A stretch of DNA of 18,911 nucleotides from Aquifex sp964425585. GTDB lineage: Bacteria > Aquificota > Aquificia > Aquificales > Aquificaceae. The stretch covers positions 1 to 18,911 of the forward strand of contig CAYRMG010000024.1 in assembly GCA_964425585.1 (NCBI GenBank), in the 5' to 3' direction. Position 1 is the stretch's first letter; each line of letters begins with the position of its first letter. The notes beneath the pieces were generated by a model. The model did not search any database, was not told where the DNA came from, and saw nothing but the letters and a program-made list of their open reading frames with translations. The translations under genes and the position numbers were made by a program. This document shows, piece after piece, positions 1 to 6,953 of this stretch.

Positions 1-52
1 CCGATGATACTGTGCCGGCAGCGGCACGGGAAAGTAGGTCGGTGCCAGGGGC
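1..52 (+). rRNA. rrf: 5S ribosomal RNA, 3' part only
   Basis: The first ~52 bases match the 3' half of bacterial 5S rRNA: a CCGATGATACT start corresponding to the loop E region, the helix IV strands CCGA (1-4) and TCGG (39-42), a perfect 5-bp hairpin GTGCC/GGCAC (12-16 with 23-27) closing a 6-nt loop as helix V, the AAAGTAGG loop E partner (31-38), and a TGCCAGG tail (43-49) as the 3' strand of helix I. The 5' half lies outside the window. The exact 3' end cannot be fixed without the 5' strand of helix I; 50-54 is reasonable. It is presumably the last RNA of a 16S-23S-5S operon running into the window. Confidence 0.9.
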
Positions 53-63
53 TTGCTCTGTAA

Positions 64-69
64 TAAAAT
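64..69 (+). promoter_or_regulatory. Possible -10 element upstream of murF
   Basis: TAAAAT at 64-69 ends 6 nt before the murF GTG, inside the short spacer after 5S rRNA. No convincing -35 is visible. It fits the -10-near-start pattern seen at other genes here, but the spacer is A/T-rich and readthrough from the rRNA operon is an equally simple explanation. Confidence 0.25.
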
Positions 70-75
70 ATTCAT

Positions 76-1410
76 GTGTTTACATCAAGCCTTTTAGCAC
101 AAATCACTTGTGGTAAACTCGTAGGAAATCCTCATATAAAAGTAAACTCCTTTTCAATAGATTCAAGGAATATAAAAAAGGGGGATGTTTTCATAGCTCT
201 GAAGGGTTCCCGTTTTGACGGAAATGAATTTGTAAAAGACGCTTTTGAAAAAGGGGCAATCGGTGCTATAGCCGAAAAGTTAGTTGAAGTTCCTCAAGAT
301 AAATTTCTCATACTTGTAAACTCTTCCTTAGAAGCGCTTAAAAAGATTGCAAAGTATAAGAGGGAAAATTTTAAAGGAAAAGTTATAGGGGTTGCTGGTT
401 CCGCAGGGAAAACGACCACAAAGGAATTGTTGGCTCATCTTCTTTCCTTTGTTGGAAAGGTTTACAAATCTCCCGGAAACCTTAACTCTCAGATAGGACT
501 TCCTTTAAGTGTTGCAAATGCCCCGCTTGATTGCGATTTCTGGGTTCTTGAACACGGTGCAAGTAAGAGGGGAGAGATAAAAGAACTCGTTAGAATAACA
601 AAACCTTTTATCAGAGTCATAACTAAAATCGGTGAGGAGCATCTTGAAGGTTTCAGAAGTCTTGAAGGAATTATTTTAGGAAACGGGGAGTTATTTTGTT
701 TCCTTTCAGAGCTTTTTATAGCCATAATTCCCGAAGATACGATAAAGTATTACGGATTTATTCCTAAAGAAAGGCTTTATACATTTGGGGAAAAAGATAT
801 TGAAAGTTATCAAATAACTGAAGAGGGCGTAAAAGCTTTTATAGAAGGGGAAGAGTTTTTTATTCCTGTTCCCAGTCTCGGAATTATTAATAACCTGGTT
901 GCCTCCATGAAAGTTTTAAGGGCCCTCGGATACAAATTGAAAAATTTTAAGGAAGCTCTTAGTCGTTTTAAACCTGAGTGGGGAAGAATGGAAGTAATAA
1001 AACTGAGGAATTTTACGGTTATAAATGATACTTATAATGCAAATCCGCCTTCCGTAGAAAACGCCATAAGGAGCCTCTCGCTAATGGGAAATAAAAAGAA
1101 AATTGTGATTCTCGGTGATATGCTGGAACTTGGCAAATACAGCAAGGAACTTCATAGAAAAGTAGGAGAGCTTTTGAATGAGTGTAAAATAAATGTTGTA
1201 TTCTTTTCAGGAGAAGAGATTAAGGAAGCTTATAATGTTTATAGGGGACTGAAATTTTATACACACTCAAAGGAGGAGTTGAAAAGGGTGCTAAAAGAAA
1301 ACAAAGAAATTTTAAAGGGAAGTTTAACACTGGTTAAGGCATCTAGGGGGTTGAGATTTGAGGACATTGTGGAGTTCTTAAGGGGGGTAGATGATGAGCT
1401 ATCAGGGTGA
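76..1410 (+). CDS. murF: UDP-N-acetylmuramoyl-tripeptide--D-alanyl-D-alanine ligase (MurF)
   Basis: Cytoplasmic Mur ligase that joins D-Ala-D-Ala to the UDP-MurNAc-tripeptide using ATP, the last soluble step of peptidoglycan precursor synthesis. The 444 residues have the usual three domains: N-terminal UMP-binding (SIDSRNIKKGDVF near 28-39), central ATPase with P-loop GSAGKTTTKE (108-117), NLNSQIGLPL (135-144), E159 in LEHGASKRGEI, HLEGF (189-193), then a C-terminal domain with INDTYNANPPSV (316-327), LGDMLELG (346-353) and KASRGLRFEDIV (421-432). The GTG start is supported because a stop codon (64-66) lies just upstream in frame and the N-terminus aligns with family members. No Shine-Dalgarno is visible. 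Oddities: the Lys normally preceding GE in the AKGEI motif is N203, and the usual GxHN motif reads SLGI (267-270). The gene overlaps the PilZ gene downstream. Confidence 0.93.
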   Translation: MFTSSLLAQITCGKLVGNPHIKVNSFSIDSRNIKKGDVFIALKGSRFDGNEFVKDAFEKGAIGAIAEKLVEVPQDKFLILVNSSLEALKKIAKYKRENFKGKVIGVAGSAGKTTTKELLAHLLSFVGKVYKSPGNLNSQIGLPLSVANAPLDCDFWVLEHGASKRGEIKELVRITKPFIRVITKIGEEHLEGFRSLEGIILGNGELFCFLSELFIAIIPEDTIKYYGFIPKERLYTFGEKDIESYQITEEGVKAFIEGEEFFIPVPSLGIINNLVASMKVLRALGYKLKNFKEALSRFKPEWGRMEVIKLRNFTVINDTYNANPPSVENAIRSLSLMGNKKKIVILGDMLELGKYSKELHRKVGELLNECKINVVFFSGEEIKEAYNVYRGLKFYTHSKEELKRVLKENKEILKGSLTLVKASRGLRFEDIVEFLRGVDDELSG

Positions 1411-1990
1411 GATATTTCTCTTTAAGAATGATGTAGTCCTTTATACGATAACCGATATTCTCGGTTTGACAGAAAATGAAAAAATAAAAGTTGTAAATAC
1501 ACCTCTTTTGGAAAAATTTGGAATTGAAGGTGAAAAAGCTTATATAAAGTATTCCACATTTATACTTCACACAAGAATAGTTGGGAAAACGAAGGATTAC
1601 GTTATACTTGATTTTCCGACGCTCAACCCGGAAAAGCCCCTCGGTGATAGGAAAAGTGTTAGGGTAAATCCCGCTTCTGAGAGACCCGTAAAAGTAATGA
1701 TAGAAGATAAGGAAAAAAATGTTAACGATATATCGGAAGTGGGATTCTCCGTAAAGTGTTCAGTTGAGGAAGTAGAAAATGTTATAAACGGAGAGTTATT
1801 AAACGTTAGAATACGTTTACCGAATTATGAAGATTTAATTAGCGGGCAAGCCCAGATTGTAAATATACGGGAAACAAAGAATGGTAATATACTGTGCGGA
1901 TATGAACTGTTTCTAAAGGACGAAGATACGGTAAAGGTTAGGTTTTATTTATACGAAAGGATAAAAGAAATACTAAAAAGTATAAAATAG
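1394..1990 (+). CDS. PilZ-domain protein, putative cyclic-di-GMP receptor
   Basis: A 198-residue protein with the two hallmark PilZ c-di-GMP-binding motifs: RxxxR (RKSVR, residues 86-90 from the chosen start) and, 26 residues after its first Arg, DxSxxG (DISEVG, 112-117). The first ~80 residues form a beta-rich N-terminal region, as in YcgR-type proteins where a PilZN-like domain precedes PilZ. No signal peptide or membrane segment. ATG at 1394 is preferred over ATG at 1391 because the purine-rich AGGGGG (1381-1386) then sits 7 nt upstream. The gene overlaps the murF 3' end by 17 nt, so it is probably translationally coupled and co-expressed with wall synthesis. Its last 18 nt overlap the 3' end of lnt on the other strand. 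Motifs are seen; ligand binding is inferred and the output unknown. Confidence 0.8.
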   Translation: MSYQGEIFLFKNDVVLYTITDILGLTENEKIKVVNTPLLEKFGIEGEKAYIKYSTFILHTRIVGKTKDYVILDFPTLNPEKPLGDRKSVRVNPASERPVKVMIEDKEKNVNDISEVGFSVKCSVEEVENVINGELLNVRIRLPNYEDLISGQAQIVNIRETKNGNILCGYELFLKDEDTVKVRFYLYERIKEILKSIK

Positions 1991-3295
1991 AATGCCTTTT
2001 TTGCCGTAAGGTATTTTTTTTACTACTTCACCTTTCGGGTTGATTACGGCGGAGGGACCTATGTTATTTATCCACAGTATAAACTTTTCGTTTTCCAAAG
2101 CCCTTGCCCTTGCTAACTTCATATGCTGGTAGTTTCCGTCGGAATTCCTGAACCAAGCATTATTGGTAAGCACAGCGATTATGTCGCAGTTAAATTTTTT
2201 TATAAAAAAGGTGTAAGCTATCTCAAAACATATCGGAGTTCCTATACTTATGCCGTCAAGGTTGAAGCATTTAACGTTTTTTCCCCTTGAATAATCTTGA
2301 AGACCGAGGTATGGAACGAGTTCGGAAAAAAACTTGAAAGGATATGGGGTGTATTCTCCGAATGGAACTAAAATAACCTTTCTGTATATATCAATAACTT
2401 TTCCGTTTTTCAGAAGAACTACACTGTTGTAAGCCTCAAATTTCTTCCCGTAATTTACCTCTATTATTCCCGTAATTATGGGAACTTTTCGGGAGAGCTT
2501 TAAAAGTTCGTCGTTGAACGCCAATTCTGAAAGGTAAAAGGGAACCGCGGATTCCGGCAAGATTATAAGATTTGGTTTTTTCTTTACAGCTTCTTCCACA
2601 AGTTTTATGATTTCGGGATACTTTTCCCAAAAGAGTGATTTATTTAGCTTTACATCTTCCGGAATTGCCGTTTGAACGAGTGCAACCTTAAAATCTTTTT
2701 TTAATTGAATAGGCTCATTTTCCTTCAGTGCACCGAAGATTAAAATAGGGATAAAAAAGCCAATCACCGCGGCTTTTATACGGCCTGTTAAAAGGGGAAA
2801 AAGGGATATAAAGAGAACTACAAGACTTCCGAAGTAAACCGTTCCCGCGGTAAGGGAAAATCTAAGAACGGGAATATCAACAAGATTTATCCCTAAAATC
2901 AGCCAAGGAAATCCTCCGTATGGAAATAAAGAGCGTATAATTTCAACAGATGTGTATATAAATGGAAAGAAAAAATAATTGAATCTGAATATTTTCCAAA
3001 GAATGTAAGTTATACCGAACTGGTAAAGAACAAGGAAAAGTATCAGTAAAACCACAGCTCCATAACCGAGAACGGGATTAATTCCCCCGTAATCTATTAA
3101 GGAAATCCTTATCCATATCAGAGAAAGGAAAAAAGATACGAATCCGAAGGAAAAAAATCTTAGTGGATTTTTTCTTACTCCGAGGAACAATGCCGGAAAT
3201 ATAAGAAAAAATAAATTAAACTTTGAAAAAGAGAGAAAAAAAAGAATACCCGCTACTATACCTATGAATACTTCTTTATATCCGCTATAACGCAT
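1973..3295 (-). CDS. lnt: Apolipoprotein N-acyltransferase (Lnt)
   Basis: Inner-membrane enzyme that N-acylates the diacylglyceryl-Cys of lipoproteins, the final maturation step. The first ~190 residues contain six or seven hydrophobic segments, followed by a periplasmic nitrilase-like domain. The catalytic triad is visible, numbered from the ATG at 3295: Glu248 (LPESAVPF), Lys306 (YRKVILVPFGEY) and Cys356 (GTPICFEIAY). That start gives 440 residues. A GTG at 3352 would add 19 unconserved, polar residues without an SD. AGGAGG (minus strand, 3316-3311) lies 15 nt before the ATG, rather far, so an in-frame ATT at 3304 with 6-nt spacing cannot be excluded. The C-terminus stops right after the nitrilase domain (GKKGILFYTF), lacking the final TM helix found in E. 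coli Lnt. The 5' end overlaps the upstream membrane-protein gene by 34 nt; the 3' end overlaps the PilZ gene. Confidence 0.92.
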   Translation of the reverse strand: MRYSGYKEVFIGIVAGILFFLSFSKFNLFFLIFPALFLGVRKNPLRFFSFGFVSFFLSLIWIRISLIDYGGINPVLGYGAVVLLILFLVLYQFGITYILWKIFRFNYFFFPFIYTSVEIIRSLFPYGGFPWLILGINLVDIPVLRFSLTAGTVYFGSLVVLFISLFPLLTGRIKAAVIGFFIPILIFGALKENEPIQLKKDFKVALVQTAIPEDVKLNKSLFWEKYPEIIKLVEEAVKKKPNLIILPESAVPFYLSELAFNDELLKLSRKVPIITGIIEVNYGKKFEAYNSVVLLKNGKVIDIYRKVILVPFGEYTPYPFKFFSELVPYLGLQDYSRGKNVKCFNLDGISIGTPICFEIAYTFFIKKFNCDIIAVLTNNAWFRNSDGNYQHMKLARARALENEKFILWINNIGPSAVINPKGEVVKKIPYGKKGILFYTF

Positions 3296-4200
3296 AGGAG
3301 AAATATGATACCTCCTATGAATGCACTTATATACTGGCTTATAAATCTCCACAGAATTACAAAAATGCCCAGCTCATACTTGTTTAAAAATCCGGAAAAA
3401 ACAACCAACCCCCCTATCTCACCCACACCGCTGCCCCCCGGTGTGGGACTTACAAAAATGGCGTAAAGGAGTCCTATCTGTTTTCTTAATACCTCAAAGG
3501 GACTTATATCTTTATTAAAAGCTAAAAGTAAGAAATAACCTATAAGGAGAAAACACACGTAAAGCATAACCGCCGAAAGACTCGCAAGTATAAAACTGCC
3601 TTTTTTCCTTCTATAAAAATACCTGAGATATCCGAGATAGTTTCTCATAAAGATTTTGCATTTTTTTAGAAAATTGTTTTCACTGTTTCTTCCTACAACA
3701 AACTTAAAAACTGCGTATAGAAGTATTAAGAAAAGCAGAGAGATGAAAATAACTACGAGTGTATTGGACACGGGAATGGTAAAAATGAGATAGGGAAATG
3801 CTATTATGAAGAAAACCAAGCCCGTTAAAGTTTTCAGCGTAACTATTGTGGCAACCTTATGGGCACTAACCCCTTTTCTTAATAACATGTAGACCGCGGT
3901 TCCTTCTCCTCCCACGTGTGCGGGTGTAACGGTTGCACCGAAGGTATTTATGAGGGATATAACATATCCGTATAGAAAGGAATACTTAACTCCTAACGAA
4001 CGTGCTATTATGAAGAGCCTCAGGTTATCAAAGGTGTGAACGAGGAAGAGAAAGAAGAGGCTGAGAAAAAGGTATAGCTTATTTAAGTTTCGTATGGATT
4101 TTATAGTTTCGGGGGAAAAAGTTTTATTAACGATAAAAAACAGCGAAAAAAGAAAGATGATGTTAAACAGCAAAAGGCCTTTTAGAACTTTCCTTCCCAT
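3262..4200 (-). CDS. LPG-synthase-TM / UPF0104 family integral membrane protein
   Basis: A 312-residue, very hydrophobic protein with about seven or eight predicted TM helices (7-24, 41-58, 72-90, 118-143, 147-168, 203-227, 242-252, 262-306 in parts). It carries the two signatures of the lysylphosphatidylglycerol-synthase transmembrane family (PF03706-like): TPAHVGGEG (92-100) and SPTPGGSGVGEIGG (251-264). There is no C-terminal aminoacyl-transferase domain as in MprF, so it corresponds to the flippase-like half only; family members are linked to lipid or polyprenol-lipid handling, but the substrate here is unknown. The start is ATG at 4200, with AAAGGAAA just upstream; it overlaps the hemL stop by one base (TAATG). 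Its 3' end overlaps lnt. Context suggests an envelope-lipid role. Confidence 0.8.
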   Translation of the reverse strand: MGRKVLKGLLLFNIIFLFSLFFIVNKTFSPETIKSIRNLNKLYLFLSLFFLFLVHTFDNLRLFIIARSLGVKYSFLYGYVISLINTFGATVTPAHVGGEGTAVYMLLRKGVSAHKVATIVTLKTLTGLVFFIIAFPYLIFTIPVSNTLVVIFISLLFLILLYAVFKFVVGRNSENNFLKKCKIFMRNYLGYLRYFYRRKKGSFILASLSAVMLYVCFLLIGYFLLLAFNKDISPFEVLRKQIGLLYAIFVSPTPGGSGVGEIGGLVVFSGFLNKYELGIFVILWRFISQYISAFIGGIIFLLCVIADIKKYS

Positions 4201-5474
4201 TAAATTTCCTTTACCGCTTTTTCTATTCTTTCAAGGGCTTCATCAATTATCTCATCTTCGTGTGCCGTTGTAAGAAACCAAGCCTCAAATTGAGAGGGCG
4301 GTATAAGAACTCCGTTCTTCAAAAGTGCTTTAAAGAACTTTGCAAACATCCCCGTATCCGACTGTTTAGCAGTTTCAAAGTTGTAAACATCCTGGTCTGT
4401 AAAGAATACGGTCATCATTGAACCGGCTTTGTTAATTCTGTGGGGAATGCCTTTATCAAGAAGTATTTTCCCGATTTCCTTGGCGAGCTTTTCCGTTCTG
4501 TTTCCGAGCTCCTCGTAAGGTTCCTTATCCCTCAGTTCCTTCAATGTTTCCGAGCCGGAAACCATAGCGAGGGGATTTCCCGAAAGTGTTCCCGCTTGGT
4601 ATATATCTCCTTCGGGAGCTACCCTTTCCATCAGTTCTCTTTTTCCTCCGTAGGCACCTACCGGAAGTCCTCCCCCCAGTATCTTACCGAGGCACGTTAT
4701 ATCGGGTTCAATACCGAAAACTTCCTGTGCTCCTCCTTTAGATAGTCTGAATCCGGTAATCACCTCGTCAAATATAAGAAGGCTTCCGTGCTCCTTTGTA
4801 ATCTTTCTGAGCTCTTCCAGGAATTCCCTTCTCGGCAGGACAACTCCCATGTTTCCCGCAACAGGTTCAACTATAACACCCGCTATTTCTTCCCCGTATT
4901 TCTTAAATGCTTCTTTTAGAGCCTCAACATCGTTGTAAGGTAAAACTATGGTAAGTTTAGCTATCTCCTCGGGTATTCCGGGTGTTCCGGGGATGCCGAA
5001 GGTAGCGACGCCCGAACCCGCACTTACCAGAAGGCTGTCGTAATGGCCGTGATAACAGCCCTCAAACTTAACTATGTATTTTCTTCCCGTTATCCCTCTT
5101 GCCAGTCTTACCGCCGACATTGTGGCTTCCGTGCCCGAGTTTACGAACCTTACCTTTTCAACTGTCGGAATCATTTCAACCACAAGTCTTGCAAGGGTTA
5201 TTTCGTGGGGATTTGTTAGACCGAAGGAAAGCCCTTTTCTCGCTTCTTCCTGAACCGCTTTTACCACCTTTGAGGGGGCATGCCCCAAAATAAGAGCACC
5301 CCAGGAAGCCAAAAAATCTATGTATTCATTTCCGTCGGCATCCCAGACCTTAGCCCCTTTTCCTTTTACAAGAATAACGGGATTTCCTCCCACCGCTTTA
5401 AAAGCTCTTACGGGACTGTTAACTCCTCCGGGGAGGAGTTGAAGCGCTTCTTTGTAAAGTTTTTCGTTTTTCAT
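4200..5474 (-). CDS. hemL: Glutamate-1-semialdehyde 2,1-aminomutase
   Basis: PLP enzyme that converts glutamate-1-semialdehyde to 5-aminolevulinate in the C5 pathway of tetrapyrrole synthesis; cytoplasmic. From the ATG at 5474 it is 424 residues, close to the usual family length. Visible motifs are the N-terminal LLPGGVNSPVRAF (13-25), NSGTEATMSAVRLAR (112-126), the FEGCYHGHYDSLL stretch (137-149), FDEVITGFR (235-243) and the PLP Lys264 in CLGKILGGGLPVG. An upstream in-frame TTG at 5516 would add 14 residues not typical of the family and is rejected. There is no Shine-Dalgarno before 5474, but TAAAAT ends 7 nt upstream of the ATG. It is the first gene of a three-gene minus-strand operon with the UPF0104 protein and lnt, and is divergent from the DsrE gene. 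Confidence 0.95.
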   Translation of the reverse strand: MKNEKLYKEALQLLPGGVNSPVRAFKAVGGNPVILVKGKGAKVWDADGNEYIDFLASWGALILGHAPSKVVKAVQEEARKGLSFGLTNPHEITLARLVVEMIPTVEKVRFVNSGTEATMSAVRLARGITGRKYIVKFEGCYHGHYDSLLVSAGSGVATFGIPGTPGIPEEIAKLTIVLPYNDVEALKEAFKKYGEEIAGVIVEPVAGNMGVVLPRREFLEELRKITKEHGSLLIFDEVITGFRLSKGGAQEVFGIEPDITCLGKILGGGLPVGAYGGKRELMERVAPEGDIYQAGTLSGNPLAMVSGSETLKELRDKEPYEELGNRTEKLAKEIGKILLDKGIPHRINKAGSMMTVFFTDQDVYNFETAKQSDTGMFAKFFKALLKNGVLIPPSQFEAWFLTTAHEDEIIDEALERIEKAVKEI

Positions 5475-5481
5475 AAGGTTT

Positions 5482-5487
5482 ATTTTA
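5482..5487 (-). promoter_or_regulatory. Putative hemL -10 element
   Basis: TAAAAT on the minus strand, 7 nt before the hemL ATG (5474), would put the transcription start at or next to the start codon. No recognisable -35 at 16-18 bp. With no SD present, a leaderless hemL mRNA is plausible. Confidence 0.35.
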
Positions 5488-5529
5488 ATCCTTCGGAATA
5501 AAGAATTTTTATTCAAACATAAAGAAGAG

Positions 5530-5557
5530 TTTAGACTTCAGTTGATAAAGATATACT
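5530..5557 (+). promoter_or_regulatory. Putative promoter of the DsrE-family gene
   Basis: TATACT at 5552-5557 (5/6 match to TATAAT) with a weak TTTAGA at 5530-5535 spaced 16 bp. Transcription would start near 5564 and give a ~20-nt leader containing the strong ribosome binding site at 5571-5579. Confidence 0.45.
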
Positions 5558-5570
5558 AAAATTCTTATGG

Positions 5571-5579
5571 AGGAGGTGA
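5571..5579 (+). promoter_or_regulatory. Strong Shine-Dalgarno deciding the DsrE-family start
   Basis: AGGAGGTGA is complementary to the 3' end of 16S rRNA over nine bases and lies 5 nt before ATG 5585. It therefore selects that ATG over ATG 5567, which lies upstream of it. It is the best ribosome binding site in the window. Confidence 0.85.
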
Positions 5580-5584
5580 GTGTA

Positions 5585-5965
5585 ATGAGTGAACAACAAC
5601 AAGCTGCGGACCTCGTGATAATTTTGATTACAGGGCCTGAAAATCCAAAGAGACTTCCTTCCGCGTTCTTCCTTGCATCAACTGCGGCATCCGCTGATAT
5701 GAACGTGGTTATGTATTTTACGGGTCCCGCTACACTCCTGCTCAAAAAAGGTGTTGCTGAAAGCATACGTCCCATGGAAGGAGGAAATACTATTAAGGAC
5801 TTCATGGAACTTGCCCTTGACAACGGTGTTCAATTTGTCGGATGTCTCCAGTCCCTTGAACTGAACGGAATGAAGAAAGAAGACCTCGGGTTTGACGTTC
5901 CCCTGCTTACCCCCAGCCAGGCACTGCCTTCTCTGGGACAAGCTAAAAGGGTTCTCACCTGGTAA
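5585..5965 (+). CDS. DsrE-family small sulfur-related protein
   Basis: A 126-residue soluble protein of the DsrE/DsrF-like (COG2044-type) fold: an N-terminal hydrophobic beta strand (ADLVIILITGPEN, 8-20), helix with PSAFFLASTAAS (25-36), strand MNVVMYFTGPAT (39-50), LLLKKGVAE, a helix, and a single Cys87 in FVGCLQSLELNG at the position where DsrE-type proteins carry their conserved Cys. Family members accept persulfide or act in sulfur relay and redox processes; the exact partner is not apparent. The start at 5585 is chosen for the perfect SD at 5571-5579. It stands alone between hemL (divergent) and the LysR gene, with 76 bp after it containing T-rich tracts but no clear hairpin. Sulfur trafficking is an inference from the family. 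Confidence 0.75.
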   Translation: MSEQQQAADLVIILITGPENPKRLPSAFFLASTAASADMNVVMYFTGPATLLLKKGVAESIRPMEGGNTIKDFMELALDNGVQFVGCLQSLELNGMKKEDLGFDVPLLTPSQALPSLGQAKRVLTW

Positions 5966-6026
5966 TACTTTCCCCTTTTTTAAAATTTCTTTTTATAACG
6001 CTCATAACCTTTCCTTATTTGCAGGT

Positions 6027-6038
6027 TAAAATTATATA
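6027..6038 (+). promoter_or_regulatory. Putative -10 region of the LysR gene
   Basis: TAAAAT (6027-6032) ends 9 nt before the ATG at 6042; TATATA (6033-6038) overlaps it on the downstream side. There is no SD before the start codon, so transcription from TAAAAT would yield a nearly leaderless mRNA. The -35 is unclear. Confidence 0.35.
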
Positions 6039-6041
6039 CGT

Positions 6042-6953
6042 ATGATTGATATATCCAAGCTCAAGACTTTTGTTACGGTTGCGGAGCTCGGAAGCTTTTC
6101 AAAAGCATCGGAAATTTTATACATAACTCAGCCTGCGGTAACGCAACAGATAAAGGCACTTGAGAAAACCGTAGGTGCCAAGCTTCTCCAGAGACAAGGG
6201 GGAAGGATGGTTCTTACGGAAGAAGGAAAGAGAATTTACGAGATAGCGAAGATGCTCCTAAACAGTTACGAGGGGTTAATGGAAGAAATAGCGAGGATTA
6301 AGAAAGACCTGAAGGATACGCTATTTTTGGGTCTAAGTGCAACACCGAGTGAGTATATAGTGCCTAAAATTATAGCGGATTTTCATAAGGAGTTTCCGAG
6401 CTCAAAGATAAAAGTATTTACGGGAAACTCCCACGATGTTGAAGAAGGTCTTTTAACGGGTGTTCTGAATATAGGAATAATAGAGAGAGAACCAACGGAT
6501 AAGTTTATAGATATTCCCTTTCTTGAAGACGAGATAATATTTTTTACCTATCCTGAACATCCCGCAGCCTCAAAAGGTGTTATAGAGCCCGAAGAGCTTT
6601 ACGAGATTGACCTCGTTATGAGAGAGGCACACTCGGGAACGAGGAAGCTTGTTAGGGATAAGCTTGAAGAGCTCGGAATAGTTTTTGACAAGCTAAAAAT
6701 AAAGATTGAGTCAACGAGCAGTAGGAATATAATCCAGATAGTTAAATCGGGATACGGTTGTTCTTTTCTCTCCAAAGGACTGTTAAACGGTGAGCTAAAA
6801 ACGGGGAACCTCGTTGAGATTAAGATTAAAGGATTTGAGATAAAAAGGAAGTTCCACATAATTTACCCCAAAAACGGAAGCGTTTCATTTCTCGCAAATA
6901 ACTTTATAAAATACCTGCTTGAAAAAACGAACGAGGTGAGAACTACCGTATGA
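6042..6953 (+). CDS. LysR-type transcriptional regulator
   Basis: A 303-residue LysR-family DNA-binding regulator of usual family length. The N-terminal winged helix-turn-helix is clear (LKTFVTVAELGSFSKASEI, then ITQPAVTQQIKALE, about 7-41), followed by the linker helix to about 90 and a periplasmic-binding-protein-like effector domain (93-300) with REAHSGTR (194-201), a segment common in the CysB/CbbR-like subgroup. Such proteins are sometimes called CbbR, but nothing in this window supports control of a Calvin cycle. The start ATG has no SD. The stop codon overlaps the start of the HAD gene (ATGA, 6950-6953), so the two are co-transcribed and coupled. The effector is unknown; autoregulation at the 5966-6041 spacer is possible but not shown. 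Confidence 0.9.
   Translation: MIDISKLKTFVTVAELGSFSKASEILYITQPAVTQQIKALEKTVGAKLLQRQGGRMVLTEEGKRIYEIAKMLLNSYEGLMEEIARIKKDLKDTLFLGLSATPSEYIVPKIIADFHKEFPSSKIKVFTGNSHDVEEGLLTGVLNIGIIEREPTDKFIDIPFLEDEIIFFTYPEHPAASKGVIEPEELYEIDLVMREAHSGTRKLVRDKLEELGIVFDKLKIKIESTSSRNIIQIVKSGYGCSFLSKGLLNGELKTGNLVEIKIKGFEIKRKFHIIYPKNGSVSFLANNFIKYLLEKTNEVRTTV

Noticed and set aside
3296..3352. GTG 3352 as the Lnt start
   Set aside because: No SD, adds a polar stretch before the first TM helix and deepens the overlap with the upstream gene.
5475..5516. Longer HemL starting at TTG 5516
   Set aside because: Adds 14 residues absent from the family; ATG 5474 gives the expected N-terminus and length.
5567..5584. ATG 5567 as the DsrE start
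   Set aside because: It lies upstream of the perfect SD, which instead serves ATG 5585.
5678..5941. Antisense open frame across the DsrE gene
   Set aside because: No recognisable protein pattern and fully covered by a conserved gene on the other strand; the same applies to other antisense frames in ligA, hemL, secA and rsmH.
5966..6041. Intrinsic terminator after the DsrE gene
   Set aside because: T-rich tracts are present but I could not find a GC-rich inverted repeat before them.
6042..6953. Naming the LysR protein CbbR
   Set aside because: LysR proteins are too similar for that call; no Calvin-cycle gene is present.
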